From contig JAPVLO010000045.1 in the NCBI GenBank assembly GCA_027257055.1, positions 1,149,501 to 1,213,500 of the forward strand: 64,000 bases of DNA, in the 5' to 3' direction. This document shows, piece after piece, positions 9,680-21,069 of this stretch. The notes under the pieces are model-generated. The model saw only the letters and a list, made by a program, of their open reading frames with translations. It did no database searches and had not been told where the DNA came from. Each line of letters starts with the position of its first letter. Within the stretch, counting starts at the first letter, position 1. Origin of the DNA: Cephalopachus bancanus. Its lineage: Eukaryota > Chordata > Mammalia > Primates > Tarsiidae. A program made the translations under genes and the position numbers.

Positions 9680-11980
9680 ATTTAGCTATATACGTATACA
9701 TATACAATATAATTTTGACTTTAAGACTTTGGAATGCCTAGATGGGCAAGTCTACTATAATTTTGTAGTTAGGCACATAGTCCAGGGTCTCAAAGATATT
9801 TGGCATGAGTTGAAGAAGGAAGACATACTTCTGTGTTGTGTTTATGATTTTAATTCTAATTTCTGCGGTATGCTATAATTCTACACTTCATTAGATTTTT
9901 AAAGCTCCATCTGCTTCCCAGGCCCTCTGCTGCCACAGAGACTGATTGGTCCTCTATGGCCTATGCAGGTTTGTCACCTGAGGCTGACCAGCTGCACTCC
10001 TGGGGTCTCTGGCTCCTTTAGCCACTTCGAGGTTTGGATGCAACAGGACACAGCAGAACTGGAATAGGCTCCTTCAGCAGCTGTTGAGGAAGCTGAATGA
10101 CATGACTTGGAATTTGCGGGAAGTAACTCGCTGTGTGGAGAACATGGGAACTGAGAGATTGGAAGAACTCATGCAGATAAAGTTCCTCTTTTTCCTCCTT
10201 GAAGAGACTGCTTCTAGCTGTTTCTCTGAACGGCCTGTCTGGAGACATCCCAGGTGGCTGAGTGACTGCACCTGCTGAGGAACCAGCTGGATGTCTTTGA
10301 GGCTTATGGTAAAGCAGTGGCCGGTGCAATGATGCACCGTGGCTTTCCACCCTTCCCTGTCACTCCTTTCTTTTCCCTAACCCTCACTGCTTTGAGAATC
10401 CACCTTTCAAATGAAGCCCCCCATCCAGGCTCTGTTTTCCACAGAACCCAGGCTGAGACATTTCTTTATCGCCCATGTCTTTCTAGCTAGGCAGTTGTTG
10501 TGGCAATACCAATAGCATAACTCAGACTTTTCTAGCCAACAGCTTATCTGTCCTTTCCTTCCCAAGTCATGGCAATTAACAGAGCACAGACGTCACACAA
10601 TTTGCATGACATGAATAATTGGCCAGGATCCATTTTGATTGACATTCTGCCTGTTATGCAAAAGTTAGAAACTGACTTGAATAAAGACATGGTTTATTTT
10701 GGGAACAGAAATACGTGATCCACACACTACCCCTTCACCAGTGCAGGCTCTAGCTGCCTTTCTGTGGCTGCATGTGGCTGGTGAGTGGGGCCGTCCAAAC
10801 ATCAGGAAGAAGGTGATTTTTGTCAAGTTTCCACTGATTTGCTAGTTCCATCAGCTGGGTCCCATCAGCATAGATGTAAAATTGTATTCCTGTTGAAACA
10901 AGTGTCCTTTAGGTTAAGAGTAATAAATGATGTTTCTTAATCAAGAGGTTGTTGGGATTATTACTTAGGCATTTGGCAAACTCGCAAGAGGAAAAGTGAA
11001 TCCATGTACCCTGGAAGAGAAAGAATGTGTTCAATGCTGGGGTCTAGAGCAAATCTCTTGAGAGCTGGGCAAGAGTTGGGGGCAGGGAGAGCTTGGATGG
11101 GCATTCCTGTACAGGGCCCCGGATTAGGGAAAGAAAATAAAATTGGCAAGCACCAATTTTATTTCTAGAAATTTGGTTATGAAAGGAAGAATAGATAGGA
11201 TGGCAGAGACAGAAGGTAGGTCAAGATTTTCAACGTTTTGTGCTTACTTCTAAAAACAAACAAGCAAACAAACCAACAAACAAAAACGCTGAGGGGAAGA
11301 AATAATCTGTTGAGTCAGAGTGTAGCCACAGAGGAAATGTCTCCCTTGCTACCCAGATAGTTGGCTCTTGGGATCTCATGTGGGTTCTGAAATTTTATAA
11401 TCATTTTGTTTCTCTGGGCTTCAGTTTTCCCTATTTGCAAAATGAAGACACCGAACTAGGCGATCTCCAAGGTGGTTGTGTAAGTAGAAGTTTTATGCAC
11501 ATTCATTTTGCCGTGTAAGGCCATGTTGTGGGACTTGCATTCACACATTTTTAGGTGTCCTACCATATCACCCAACCCTGACTCCCAGAGCAGAAATGTG
11601 TGTGCCATGGGCCACCCTTATTCTGATGTGAAAATTGTAACTCAGAACAATCCACGTGCTGGAAACATTAAGGTGGGATGGTAACAACAACAACAAAGAC
11701 AGACTGGCTACACAGATTCTGAAGTCCTGTGGTGCCCAAGGAAGATGAGTGAAATGTAGATGGGGAGAAGAAATTTGTGTGGGGGTGGGGGGGGAGGAGG
11801 GTCAGGGCATAGAAATAAACAGCAGGAACCCCACTTGCTCTCCACTGAACAAAGCTACACTCACTGTTGACCTACCAGCCCTCTGAAATTCCAAGTGTCA
11901 CACATCCGTTGTGTTTCTTTGCCACTCTGTGAGAAAGGTATGCAAAGTCAGAGCCTCGCAACTTTTTTCTGATAATTCTA
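9680..11980. other. Mostly unique sequence with MIR traces
   Basis: About 2.3 kb with little recognisable repeat. Near 11,390-11,500 a ctctgggcttcagttttccc segment resembles MIR, plus strand. The part at 9,900-10,470, ending tccacagaacccaggctgag, has the feel of an ancient interspersed repeat but I cannot name it. A G-rich run lies at 11,778-11,810. Confidence 0.4.
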
Positions 11981-11984
11981 GTTT

Positions 11985-12360
11985 ATTGTTGTAGCATATA
12001 TTTGCTGAGAGCCTACATGATATCAAGCACTGTGCCCCACGCTAGTGCCCAGCAGGGCGTAGGCCCCAGGAGTCCCTATGTTCATGGAAATTCCAGCCTC
12101 GGATCAGGCTTCCTCTTGGGGACCTGATAATGTATTCTGTGAAACATTTAATAATGTTTTCTCATTGTTAATTTAGAAAGAATAATGCAGATTTTATTCA
12201 TTTGTCTAACAAACATTTGTTGAACACTTATTATGGACCAATGAGTTTTCTAGGTGTTGGGGATGAAGTGTAGAAAAAGACAGACATTGTTCTGCATCCT
12301 TGGACTTCATGCTCTGGTGTAGAAACAGAGATTAACAAATAATTATGTGTGGTAAGTGTT
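11985..12360 (+). repeat. L2 LINE 3' fragments (two adjacent)
   Basis: Two successive copies of the L2-type pattern: tttgctgagagcctacatgat with agcactgtgcccc near 12,000, and aacaaacatttgttgaacac with ctaggtgttggggatgaag near 12,205-12,270. Old and diverged. Confidence 0.6.
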
Positions 12361-12636
12361 GTAAAGAACTGCAGGGGGTTGAAGCGCACCCATGGGGGTA
12401 TTAAATGGGGGCAGTTAGAAAGCAGTTTCTAAAGATGTCCTGTTCAAGAAGATGAGAGCTCATTCTCAAGTGAGTTTGGAAAATTTAATGCAGAGCAAAG
12501 TTTTAATCTCTTTGCCTCCCTGCTCTCAGTGTAAATGTGGGCTGTCTCCCTTGCAATAGGTTATTGCTTTCCTGAAAGCTGCATCTTCATTTAAATGTTA
12601 GTACAAACAAAACACGATTAGGAAAGTAACTTTGAT

Positions 12637-12680
12637 GTCAATAAATAAATAAATGAATACATGAATAAATAAATAAATAG
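12637..12680. repeat. (AAAT)n microsatellite
   Basis: AATA/AAAT units with gaatac and gaata variants. Confidence 0.9.
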
Positions 12681-13690
12681 TTCTAAAGTCAAATACTAAT
12701 TATTTAAAAATTGTAAGCTGTGTTCAATGATCTGTGCCATTTTTTATGAATATGGATAGTTGAGCACTGGCTATAAAAATACTTTCTAACAGCTAATTGA
12801 TCTCTTTCACAGATCGATTTAGGTTTTCTTCTTTGTGTTTGATTCTCAAGGGAGTTAATGTTTTCCCTATCCCCTTGCTGTGTATCAAATATACTATGAT
12901 GTTGCATGAAACGTGTCTTAAATTCTAGCTTGAGATGCTAATGATCCACTTTCTGGGACTGTTAATTGGTGGGTGCTATGGTGGTTAGGGATCCAATGGA
13001 CATGGCCTCTCCAATGGAGGAAAAATACCTATGATTTGGGGGTAGAGGTGGCAAGGCTACTGGCTTGATTAAGACCTGATGCTTTGGGCTAGCATTGCCT
13101 TCCAGGAAGCAGCTGAAACTGACACTGGCATCTCCTAATGCAATTGTGGACTATAGAGGGTGGTCAAAAACCTGGAAGGCCAGTAGTCAAGAACTGAGCA
13201 TCAGGAAACCAAACTAATTTGGTTACATGCCTTTAATGTTAAAAACGCATGTTCGTAAAATGTGTATGTCACAACTCAATGACAAGAGTCAAAATGTAGT
13301 CAGAACAGAGGTGAGCCATCACATTTTTAGAAGATATTTCTACAACCTAGAACACTCCATTCTAAATTTCAAAGCTAATTTTTAACTGTTCTGTATCTAA
13401 ACCATAGATGTTCTGGAAACCATATCCAGAGGATTGCTAGAGTATGGTTCAGTCTATATTTTACCTTTCTGGTTCACTTTAAAATAGGATTGGCTGGGGA
13501 AAGACCAGCACTGTATCTGAAGGCAAAATAAACCTAAATCTAAAGCCAAAGTATAAGATTGTCTTGAACTTCCAGAGGTTCTCTGATTTGGGAAAATAAT
13601 TTTGATCTTTTTTGTGACTCTGATAAAAACTGTGGATTCTTTTCCAGGAAATGAAATGTGCTAATGAACATAAAACATTGCTTATTGTTT
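12681..13690. other. Unique sequence
   Basis: About 1 kb with no recognised repeat or coding signal. Confidence 0.4.
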
Positions 13691-13699
13691 TTTTTTTTA

Positions 13700-14436
13700 G
13701 AATTTGAAAGATAAGGGGTACAATTCAGGATTTGGTATACAAGTGGCCATTGTGCAGGTAGACCTTGGGCCTCCCTTTGGTCCCTACTTCACCTGGTTGA
13801 GATCAGGTACCCTTATTGATGTTGTGTGCCCCCACCACCCCCAGCAGTTTCCCTCTACTGCCAATCTTTTTCTTTCTTCTTCTTTTTTTTTTAAAGATGT
13901 GGGGTACAATTCAGAGTTAGGTATACAAATGTTCATTATGCAGTTACCCTTGTTGATGAGGTGTGCCCCTCCCTCCCCTGGCAGTTTCCCTCAACTGCCA
14001 ATCCCCCCAACCCCTGGCAGTTTCCCGCTACTGCCAATCCCTTTCTTATAGTAATATGATAATTGTTCAAGGTCCGCTTATGAGTGAGAACATATGGTAC
14101 TCTGTTCTTTGTTTCTGTGATAGATCATTGAGTATGACAGACTATAAATCCAACCAGGTTGCTGCAAAGTTCATGTTTGTCCTTCTTTATAACTGCACAG
14201 TATTCCACTGTGTATATGTACCATTTTTTAAAATCCATTTCAGCTTTGATGGGCAGTACGGTTGGTTCCATGTTTTTGCTATTGTGAATAGAACTGCAAC
14301 AAATATACATATGCAGGTATCTTTATGGTAGAATGACTTGAGTTCCTCTGGATATATCCCCAGTAGGGAACTGCCAATCCTTTCTTATAGTATTATGGTA
14401 AATGTTAAGGGTCTACTTATGAGTGAGAACATGTAC
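13700..14436 (-). mobile_element. L1 3' fragment (outer), interrupted by a second L1
   Basis: Minus-strand L1 3' end. The first part is 13,700-13,869 (gataaggggtacaattcagg onward). It resumes at 14,370 with actgccaatcctttcttat and stops near 14,436. The two parts join into one continuous L1 3' UTR when the inner copy is removed. Confidence 0.85.
13870..14369 (-). mobile_element. L1 3' fragment (inner), nested in another L1
   Basis: A 5'-truncated L1 of about 500 bp in the same orientation and subfamily as its host. It starts with a poly-T head, then aaagatgtggggtacaattc. The host duplication actgccaatcyttt lies at 13,857-13,870 and 14,370-14,383. It includes the end of ORF2 (minus strand) and the 3' UTR. 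Confidence 0.87.
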
Positions 14437-14562
14437 TTATTGCTTTTTAGGGGACCATGGACTTCAGGTTAAGAACCCTTGGTCTAGAGTTAAGATAGAG
14501 CCCAGTCGCTCATATTTGGACTGGACTATTCTCCCATCACACTTAAGACCTAAGAGGTCTTA

Positions 14563-14699
14563 GACTTAGCTCATGCCTGAATCCCAGCACTTTGGGAGAC
14601 AGATATGAGAGGATTGCCTGAACCCGGGCTCAAGATGGTGAGACCACATCTCTAAAACAAAAACAAAAAAGAAGAAAAAAAAAACCAAAAAAAACACAC
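14563..14699 (+). mobile_element. Alu left monomer (FLAM type)
   Basis: A degraded left monomer (ctcatgcctgaatcccagcac, tttgggagac) with an A-rich tail. The target duplication aagaggtctta / aagagatctta lies at 14,552-14,562 and 14,700-14,710. Confidence 0.82.
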
Positions 14700-14879
14700 A
14701 AGAGATCTTAAGTCATACATGGGGAGTCCATGCTCTATTGTATTTACTTTTATATTCCTGATTTTTGGTAACTTTTTTTTGTTTTGTTTTCAGCATATAT
14801 TTATTTATTGAAGTAACAGATTTATCCTCTTTTTATAATTTTTAAATTTTATTTTAAAGATGTGGGGTAGAAGTTTCTA

Positions 14880-15370
14880 TGATGTCATTCAGTTCCAAAC
14901 ACAGATCAAATAAATTTGTAATATATCAAATCTGGTGTTATAATAATACAAAACTCTGACCTTAATTTAATGTTAACCTTTTCCCTCTCAAAATGTAAAG
15001 CTAGACCCTGGGCTTCTTGCAGACTAGAGGCTCAATGTTTATGAGAGGGTGAGGTTTTTAACTGGCTTTTTCCCTCTGTGTGTCATTTATTCTATCTTGC
15101 CAGTGGTGATTTCTGAGTCCTTGAAGGTTGGACCAAAGTGAAGAAGAGGAGGAGAAAGCGGAGGGTAAGAAGGAGCCCATCGACAGATGTGAGTTGGCTT
15201 CAACTTGATGTTACTGTCGCTTCTTGACTTTCCTGTGGAATTCAGTAGATGTCACATGAGTGAATTGACAACAGATGCTGCTGTAAAGGTGTAGTGAATT
15301 GTTGCTCACTGTGGATGAGAATCCACGAGCTCCCTGAAAGAAAGGAATTTTTATTGATGTCTCTGGCTTG
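14880..15370. other. Unique sequence
   Basis: No recognised repeat. A short tattttaaagatgtgggg string just before it resembles an L1 3' end but does not continue. Confidence 0.4.
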
Positions 15371-15374
15371 CTTT

Positions 15375-15705
15375 GGTACTGCTATGATCTTGCATGTTTG
15401 TGTCTCTACCAAAATATGATGTCAAACCTAACGCCATGTTGTTGGTATTATGAGATGGGCATGTGGGAGGTCATTAGGCCATGAGGGCTCTGCCTTTGTG
15501 AATGGGATGAGTGCCCTTATAAAAGAGGCCTATGGGAGCTTCTTGTTCCTTCTGCCATGTGCAAACACAATCAGAAGGTGCCATCTGTGAAGAATGACTC
15601 CTTACTAGACACCTAATCTGCTAGTATCTTGCTCTTGGATTTTGCAGCCTATAGAACTGTGAGCAGTAAATTTCTGTTGTTTATAAATTACCTAGTCTGA
15701 GCATA
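15375..15705 (+). mobile_element. MaLR LTR, MST-like
   Basis: Ordered MST-type segments: gtattatgagatgggcatgtg, gggaggtcattaggccatgag, gtgcccttataaaagaggcc, ctgccatgtgcaaacacaat, gaactgtgagcagtaaat and ttctgttgtttataaattacc. The 5' end is missing or diverged. Confidence 0.82.
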
Positions 15706-15799
15706 TTCCAATTTCAATTTTCTCAACATCTGCTTTAGAGTCCCCAGTCAATTTTAGCTTGACATTATCTGTGCATATATAATGGATATGTTTGTACAT

Positions 15800-15804
15800 A
15801 CATA

Positions 15805-15843
<39 letters not shown>

Positions 15844-15898
15844 ACGCGTGCGCGTGTGTGCGCGCGCGCGTGTGTGCGTGTGTGTGTGTGTTTGTGTG
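15800..15898. repeat. (GT)n/(GC)n alternating tract
   Basis: About 95 bp of alternating purine-pyrimidine, with a central gcgcgcgcg run inside GT repeats. It abuts mariner copy 3. Confidence 0.97.
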
Positions 15899-15900
15899 TA

Positions 15901-16452
15901 TGGGGAAACACCAAGAAACCCGGGATTTATTTATAAAAAATTTATCCTTCATGTTTAAACTTCCGTCACCTTCAAAATACTCTCCATTTGATGTGATACA
16001 CTTATCCAGATGCTTTTTGCACCGCTCAAAACAGCACCAACTTAAACTAATCAATGTTGATGCCTTTTAGTGCTTCTGCCATTTTTTGTTTCCTCTCTTC
16101 CACATCAGCAAAATGGTTTCCTTTTGAGGACTTTTTTCGTCTGAGAAAACAATAAAAAGTTCCTTAGGGTGAGATCAGGTGAATAGGGAGGCAGAGGGGT
16201 TATGCCGCATTTTGGTCAAAAACTGCTGAATACTCAACGCGGTATGGGCAAGTGCGCTCGTAAATCTCCTATCATGAAATGGGCAAATACTTTGAAAGAA
16301 TCTCAAAAAAGAAAAAAAATTATTGAAGCCAAATACAGCCTCTCACAACACTAGCTGACACACTGATGCCGAAGGGTTCCTAGCAAGGGAAGCCTATACT
16401 ACAAGAGGCCTGCTGTCCAAAAAATAATTCTAGTGTTTTTGGGTCTCCCTCA
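15901..16452 (-). mobile_element. Mariner-derived non-autonomous element, copy 3
   Basis: A 552-bp uninterrupted copy flanked by TA at 15,899-15,900 and 16,453-16,454. It starts tggggaaacacc and ends gggtctccctca. On the minus strand the cttctgccattttttgtttc and ccagatgctttttgcaccgc stretches encode the transposase C-terminus. The reverse frame at 15,692-16,054 reads CITSNGEYFEGD near that end, as expected for the mariner tail. Confidence 0.9.
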
Positions 16453-16630
16453 TATATAGTATGCTTGGTAGAATAGCTCATAGTGAGGGCTTAATACATT
16501 GTTTAAGTTTAAAAGTCACCGTCTATTTCCTGCTGTTAGATCTTAGCTACTGAATTTGCTGTGTGATTTGGAAACAAAAGCCACTCAGTGCTATGGCAAG
16601 GGCATAACCAGCATTTAAAAAGTGAGGAGA

Positions 16631-17648
16631 GAGCTGGATGCGGTGGCTCATGCCTGTAATCCCAACACTTTGGGAGCGAAAGGACAGACTGAGAGCCAAA
16701 AGCCATTTTTAATCTTGTTCCTAAACCTTAATACAATGAGGAGAAAGTAGAGGCTATGTTTTGGAGAAATGCATACTTCAGGAAAAATTAACCTTGCAGA
16801 CTTTGTCTTTTCAGAAACACAAACTTCCTGATGCCAGAGGTATCTCATAGTGGCAATCAAGCTTGCCTAGAGTAAAGGGAATTTACAAGGCCTAAGACCT
16901 CATGCATTGGGCAAGGATTGGAGAAGTCACAAAACTTGTAATTACAAAAGCTATGACTGCTCAGAGGTGAAGCAGGTGGGGATTCAGTCTTCCAGTAAAT
17001 TAGGTGCTATCTATAGGGAAGTCAAGGATCCCCCCGAAGTTACCCACTGGGAATGCGTGGGAGATAGGGGGAGGTAAACCCTCCATTAGCTCTAAGGAAA
17101 GCTGTTTGGGAAGGTGCAGGAGCACTGGAATCCTTGTCACACCATTCTCTAGGGGCTGTGATAATGTGGGCGGACATTAGTGGGTCTCTGTGTCACAGGA
17201 GCTCCAAGACATCTGCAGGTGGCCAATTAGGAAGTCATAGCAGTCACATTTACGTGATTGCAAATCTCCAGGGGAAAGAATTTAAGCCAAGACTCAGAAG
17301 GTTACGGCACCATACTCACCTAGAGTGTAGGCCCACTCCCTGTCTGTGGGGAGTGAACTTATCTTAAATAAATTTTTTCTTCTCTCACGTCTTTGTGTGT
17401 TGCAATTCTTTGCATTACTCGGATCTCTGGGTTACCAGTGCACAACTCCGACATGCCGGCTGTGGCGGTGCTGCACCTCTCTCTCCATCCATCCCTCTAC
17501 CCTCACCCTATCTGTGCCCTAACAGGGAGGCTGATATAAGAGAATCACTTGAGCCCAGAAGTTAAAGGCTGCAATGAGCTATAATTGTACCACTGTACTT
17601 CAGCCTCAGCAACAGAATAGGGCCCTGTCTCAAAAAAATAAATAAGAC
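16631..17648 (+). mobile_element. Old Alu monomer split by an LTR
   Basis: The first piece, 16,631-16,676, holds a ggatgcggtggctcatgcc head. The second piece, 17,525-17,648, holds gggaggctgatataagag through gccctgtctcaaaa. Joined, they form one 7SL-derived monomer of about 165 bp. Confidence 0.82.
16677..17524 (+). mobile_element. Solo LTR of an unrecognised endogenous retrovirus
   Basis: 848 bp inserted in an Alu monomer. The 5-bp duplication gggag lies at 16,672-16,676 and 17,525-17,529. The right end closes with ...aaca as LTRs do. The left end starts cg, which may be a mutated tg. An aataaa polyadenylation signal is at 17,367-17,372, followed by a T-rich then CT-rich stretch as in R/U5, so the LTR runs on the plus strand. 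Only the LTR is present; no internal viral genes flank it. I cannot name the family, and no second copy is in the window. Confidence 0.72.
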
Positions 17649-17659
17649 TTACAAGATCA

Positions 17660-17790
17660 AAAAATATCACAAATTATATGTGGAAATGGTGATACAGAGA
17701 GCTTAGGCTCTTGTTTCAAGGTTGCCCAGTTAGTTAATAATGAACTTGTTACTCACTATAAACAATGAATAGGGAATCCAGGCCTTTCTG
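17660..17790 (-). repeat. MIR trace
   Basis: The agcttaggctcttgtttcaag and ggttgcccagttagttaat segments recall a reverse MIR. Weak. Confidence 0.35.
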
Positions 17791-17794
17791 ACTC

Positions 17795-18235
17795 TCAGTA
17801 GTGACTGTTACCATATTTGTAGCCATCCCACAGATCCCCTGCAGCATCAAGGCAAGGAGGATGCTCCAGTTTTCCCCTGCCTCTCTCAATCCCCACTCTT
17901 GCTCTTTGTGACTTCTTTACCATCTATAAAGGAGAGCCAGAAATGTTTATTTTAACCTGATTTCATTCATATAAACATGGACTCAGGATATGGAAAATCT
18001 TCTGTGCTTTATCTCAGATCCACATCACAAGGGGCTTGCCTTGTGGTGAAAGATGCAGTTCCTGCTACTTGTCTTCATAGGGATGGAGAAGCTTTGGTAG
18101 CTCATAGAACACAGGGAACCACACTGGCTGCACTCGACCTCCTTGCTGGAGTTGAGCAAGTGCAGGGAGTCTACACTCTGGCTACTTGTAGAATTTCCAG
18201 ATGATAGGGTAGAAATCATAATGACCAGGAGGATA
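17795..18235. other. Unique sequence
   Basis: No recognised repeat. The overlapping 64-75 residue frames near 18,000 show no domain. Confidence 0.4.
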
Positions 18236-18440
18236 TAGGCTTTGGAGACAAAGGAAACTATGTCTAAGCCACTTACTGGCTGTGAAAACTTTGTGGGACA
18301 TTTATTGTTTCAGTGATTAGATTTCTAAGTGAAAAAAGGAAAATAATGACAACCACTTTGTACTATACTGGATAGTCAGAGAAACTCTTTGTAAAGTGTC
18401 CTGCACCTAGTAGACACTCATGAGTGGTAACTATTAAGAT
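18236..18440 (+). repeat. MIR fossil
   Basis: The ggctttggagacaaaggaaac, gccacttactggctgtgaaaac and tgcacctagtagacactcatg segments stand in MIR order. Confidence 0.55.
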
Positions 18441-18774
18441 TTTATTTGTTTGTCTGTTTGTTTATTTATTAGAGTCAGGGTCCCACTTTGTTACCCAGTC
18501 TAGAGTTCAGTGGTACAATCATGGCTCAATACAGCCTCAACCTCTTGGCATCAAGTGATCCTCCTGCTTTAGTCTCCCTAGTAGCTGGGGCTATAGGCAT
18601 GCACCACCATGCTTGGCTAATTTTTCTTTCTCTCTTTTTTCTTTTTTTTACTTTTTGTAGAGACTATGTTGTGCTGTTTTGCCCAGGCTGGTTTCAGACT
18701 CCTGGGCTCAAGCAAGTCTCCCGCCTCATCCTTCCAAAGTGCTGGGATTCCAGGCGTGAGCCACTGTACTGGGC
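18441..18774 (-). mobile_element. Alu, old J-like type
   Basis: A dimeric Alu in reverse with a T-rich head and a pyrimidine-rich middle linker. The left-arm end is classical (ggcgtgagccactgtactggg), without the derived deletion. Possible duplication taagattttatt / taagattatttt. Confidence 0.9.
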
Positions 18775-18779
18775 TAAGA

Positions 18780-20640
18780 TTATTTTGAAAATGCTCTCAA
18801 GTCCCTTTAGTACAAAAGTTTATCAGCACAGCACATCCTCAACTATTTTCAGTCTGTATCAAATATTCACCGTGGCCTCCAACACATTTACTGCTTTGAG
18901 AATAAAAATAACATTCAAGCTGAGGTTAATTTTCTCTTCCACATGGGATTTCTCATGATTCCACATGTGTGGTTTGGTTTTTGGATTCCATACAGCCATT
19001 ATGCAACATCCTGATGTTCCAGAGAAACTGGGTTGGAGAGAGAGGTACATTTAAAACATACAGTCAGGCCCCTGGAGGTGGCAGGAGGTGAACTTGACCA
19101 GATGTTCCCCAACCTCCCACAGGCTGTGACTCACAGGTGGCCCCTGGTGCTGCGTACAGCGGCTCAGGGGATAACCTGCTTTCCTGAGTTCTCCACCGTG
19201 ATTAGGTCACAGTCTTGGTGTGGCCCCAGATTTATGAGCTCCTGGCAAGGGTGAGCGCAGATGGAGAAAATGTCAACTTTAACTTTTGTGAGAGGATCAG
19301 GAATTACCTTTAGGAATTGTCACTGCCATACTTGTTGGAGAGTTCTATGCTTCTGAACTGTTTCTTCCATGCATCTCCCCCAGCTGCTGACATCTTCCCC
19401 TTCGTCCTCCCCTGTTCCTCTGCACAACCACTAATTGTCCTGCAAATGGAACCCTTATTCTCGACATCCTCTGCTTTTGGTAGTTGTTAGAAGTTTCATT
19501 TGTCTTCCATCCTGGATGGATTGATGGCAGGACTCAGAAAATGGGACTGCATAACATAGAGAGCTGGCAGACTGAGATTTTGTTAGGTTTTTCCTTCTTG
19601 GCAATCTTATCCATGGTCTTGTACCAAGTGAATTGCATTTTTTGGGCGTGCCTTTCAATGTTGAGGAAATGTCTTGGTATTGAACAATGTGTCCTGCATG
19701 CATTTTTAAATCCTTGTTTAGAAAAAAAGAAAAAAAAAGTTGAATGAGAGTTGCTTGTCTTTACATAGAAAATAAATTAAATATCCGCAATAGTCTATGG
19801 ACTGTAAAAGGCAGATTGAGTAGAAGTAGAACTCATTTCCTGCAGAATCGTCTAGAAACAGTCTTGCTCCATTGCTAGCCTTTTTGGTGTATGACTCCCC
19901 AGCCTCTGTTCTAGCCAACAGCTGCTGGCAATTTAGCAATGAATCTCCGCTTTAATTAATCAATTGGAGTCCACATGGAGGAGGTCTGTATTTACTGTGT
20001 CAAAATTTTGACAAAGGCATGCATGCAAGGGAATCAGGCATGCACAGAAAATCCAGTTTCTTTCTGAGGGCCCTCAAGTAGTAAATCAGAATGCTGCCTA
20101 TAAGAAACATGCATCAGTCTTTGCAGAGACAATGTATGTATGATTTTTTTAAAGAGAGACGTTCTTTGGTTACTAGAATAAACATAATGGTACAATGAGA
20201 TCAAGAACAGAATAATACGCTGGGGATAGAAAAACAAAGTTCATAGATCCAAGAAGTGGAATAATGGAGACTTTCTTGAGAATGAGAATCAGAGAGGATC
20301 TTGAAGGAAGATTTCCCATTCTACCTTCAAAGTAAGCCGAAACATAAGCTGAGAATATGTCTTGTTCTGGAAGTGCTATTAGCAGGAAATGGTTTTGCTG
20401 ATAGAGGGCAGATGGAGAGCAGGAAGGGTATGAGGCCCAATCTCCTGCATCTCTAAGGTATGTGGGCTGTGGGAAACCAGACATGTTCATCTGACAGATA
20501 ACAGGGATGGGGGTTCCTCCTGTAAGAGCCAGGTTTCAGTGAAGGCAGGGGTAGGAGAAGGATATATGGGTGTTTATTTATAACATGGAAAGAGCTTTCT
20601 GGGGGAAGCTCTATACCATGGAGTGCATTTGATTTTCTGC
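18780..20640. other. Unique sequence
   Basis: About 1.9 kb with no recognised repeat. Several 63-105 residue frames occur on both strands but none has a domain or codon pattern I trust. Confidence 0.4.
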
Positions 20641-20649
20641 CACATGTAT

Positions 20650-20651
<2 letters not shown>

Positions 20652-20693
<42 letters not shown>
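20652..20693. repeat. (GT)n microsatellite
   Basis: About 42 bp of uninterrupted GT. Confidence 0.97.
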
Positions 20694-20695
<2 letters not shown>

Positions 20696-20764
20696 CAAAT
20701 ATACTCACATGTACCATATTCTTACTACTTTATCAATTGTATATATTCTTAAAGTTTCCATAAC

Positions 20765-21066
20765 TGACCAGGCTCAGTGGTTCAGCCTGTAATCCCAGCA
20801 CTGGGAGGTCAAGGCAAGTGGATTGCTTGAGTCTGTGGGTTCGAGACCAGCCCAGGCAACTTGGTGAGACCTTGTCTCTACAGTTAAAAAAAAAAAAAGA
20901 TTAGTCGGACATGGTGCTGCATGCCTGTAGTTCTGGCTACTTGGAAGGCTGAGTCAGAAGGATCACCTGAGCCCAGCAGGTTAAGACTGTGGTGGCCATG
21001 AACGTGCCACTACACTCCAGCCTGAGCAACGGAGTGAGACTCCAACTCAAAAACAAACAAACAAAA
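20765..21066 (+). mobile_element. Alu, derived type
   Basis: A full dimer with the one-base deletion (ggttcagcctgtaatccc), a right arm reading gtggccatgaacgtgccac, and a tail of caaacaaacaaa. It is more diverged than the 62,139 copy. Confidence 0.92.
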
Positions 21067-21069
21067 ATT

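Noticed and set aside
14830..14880. Possible further L1 3' end (tattttaaagatgtgggg)
   Set aside because: Only about 20 bp match and the following sequence is unrelated, so an independent insertion is not supported.
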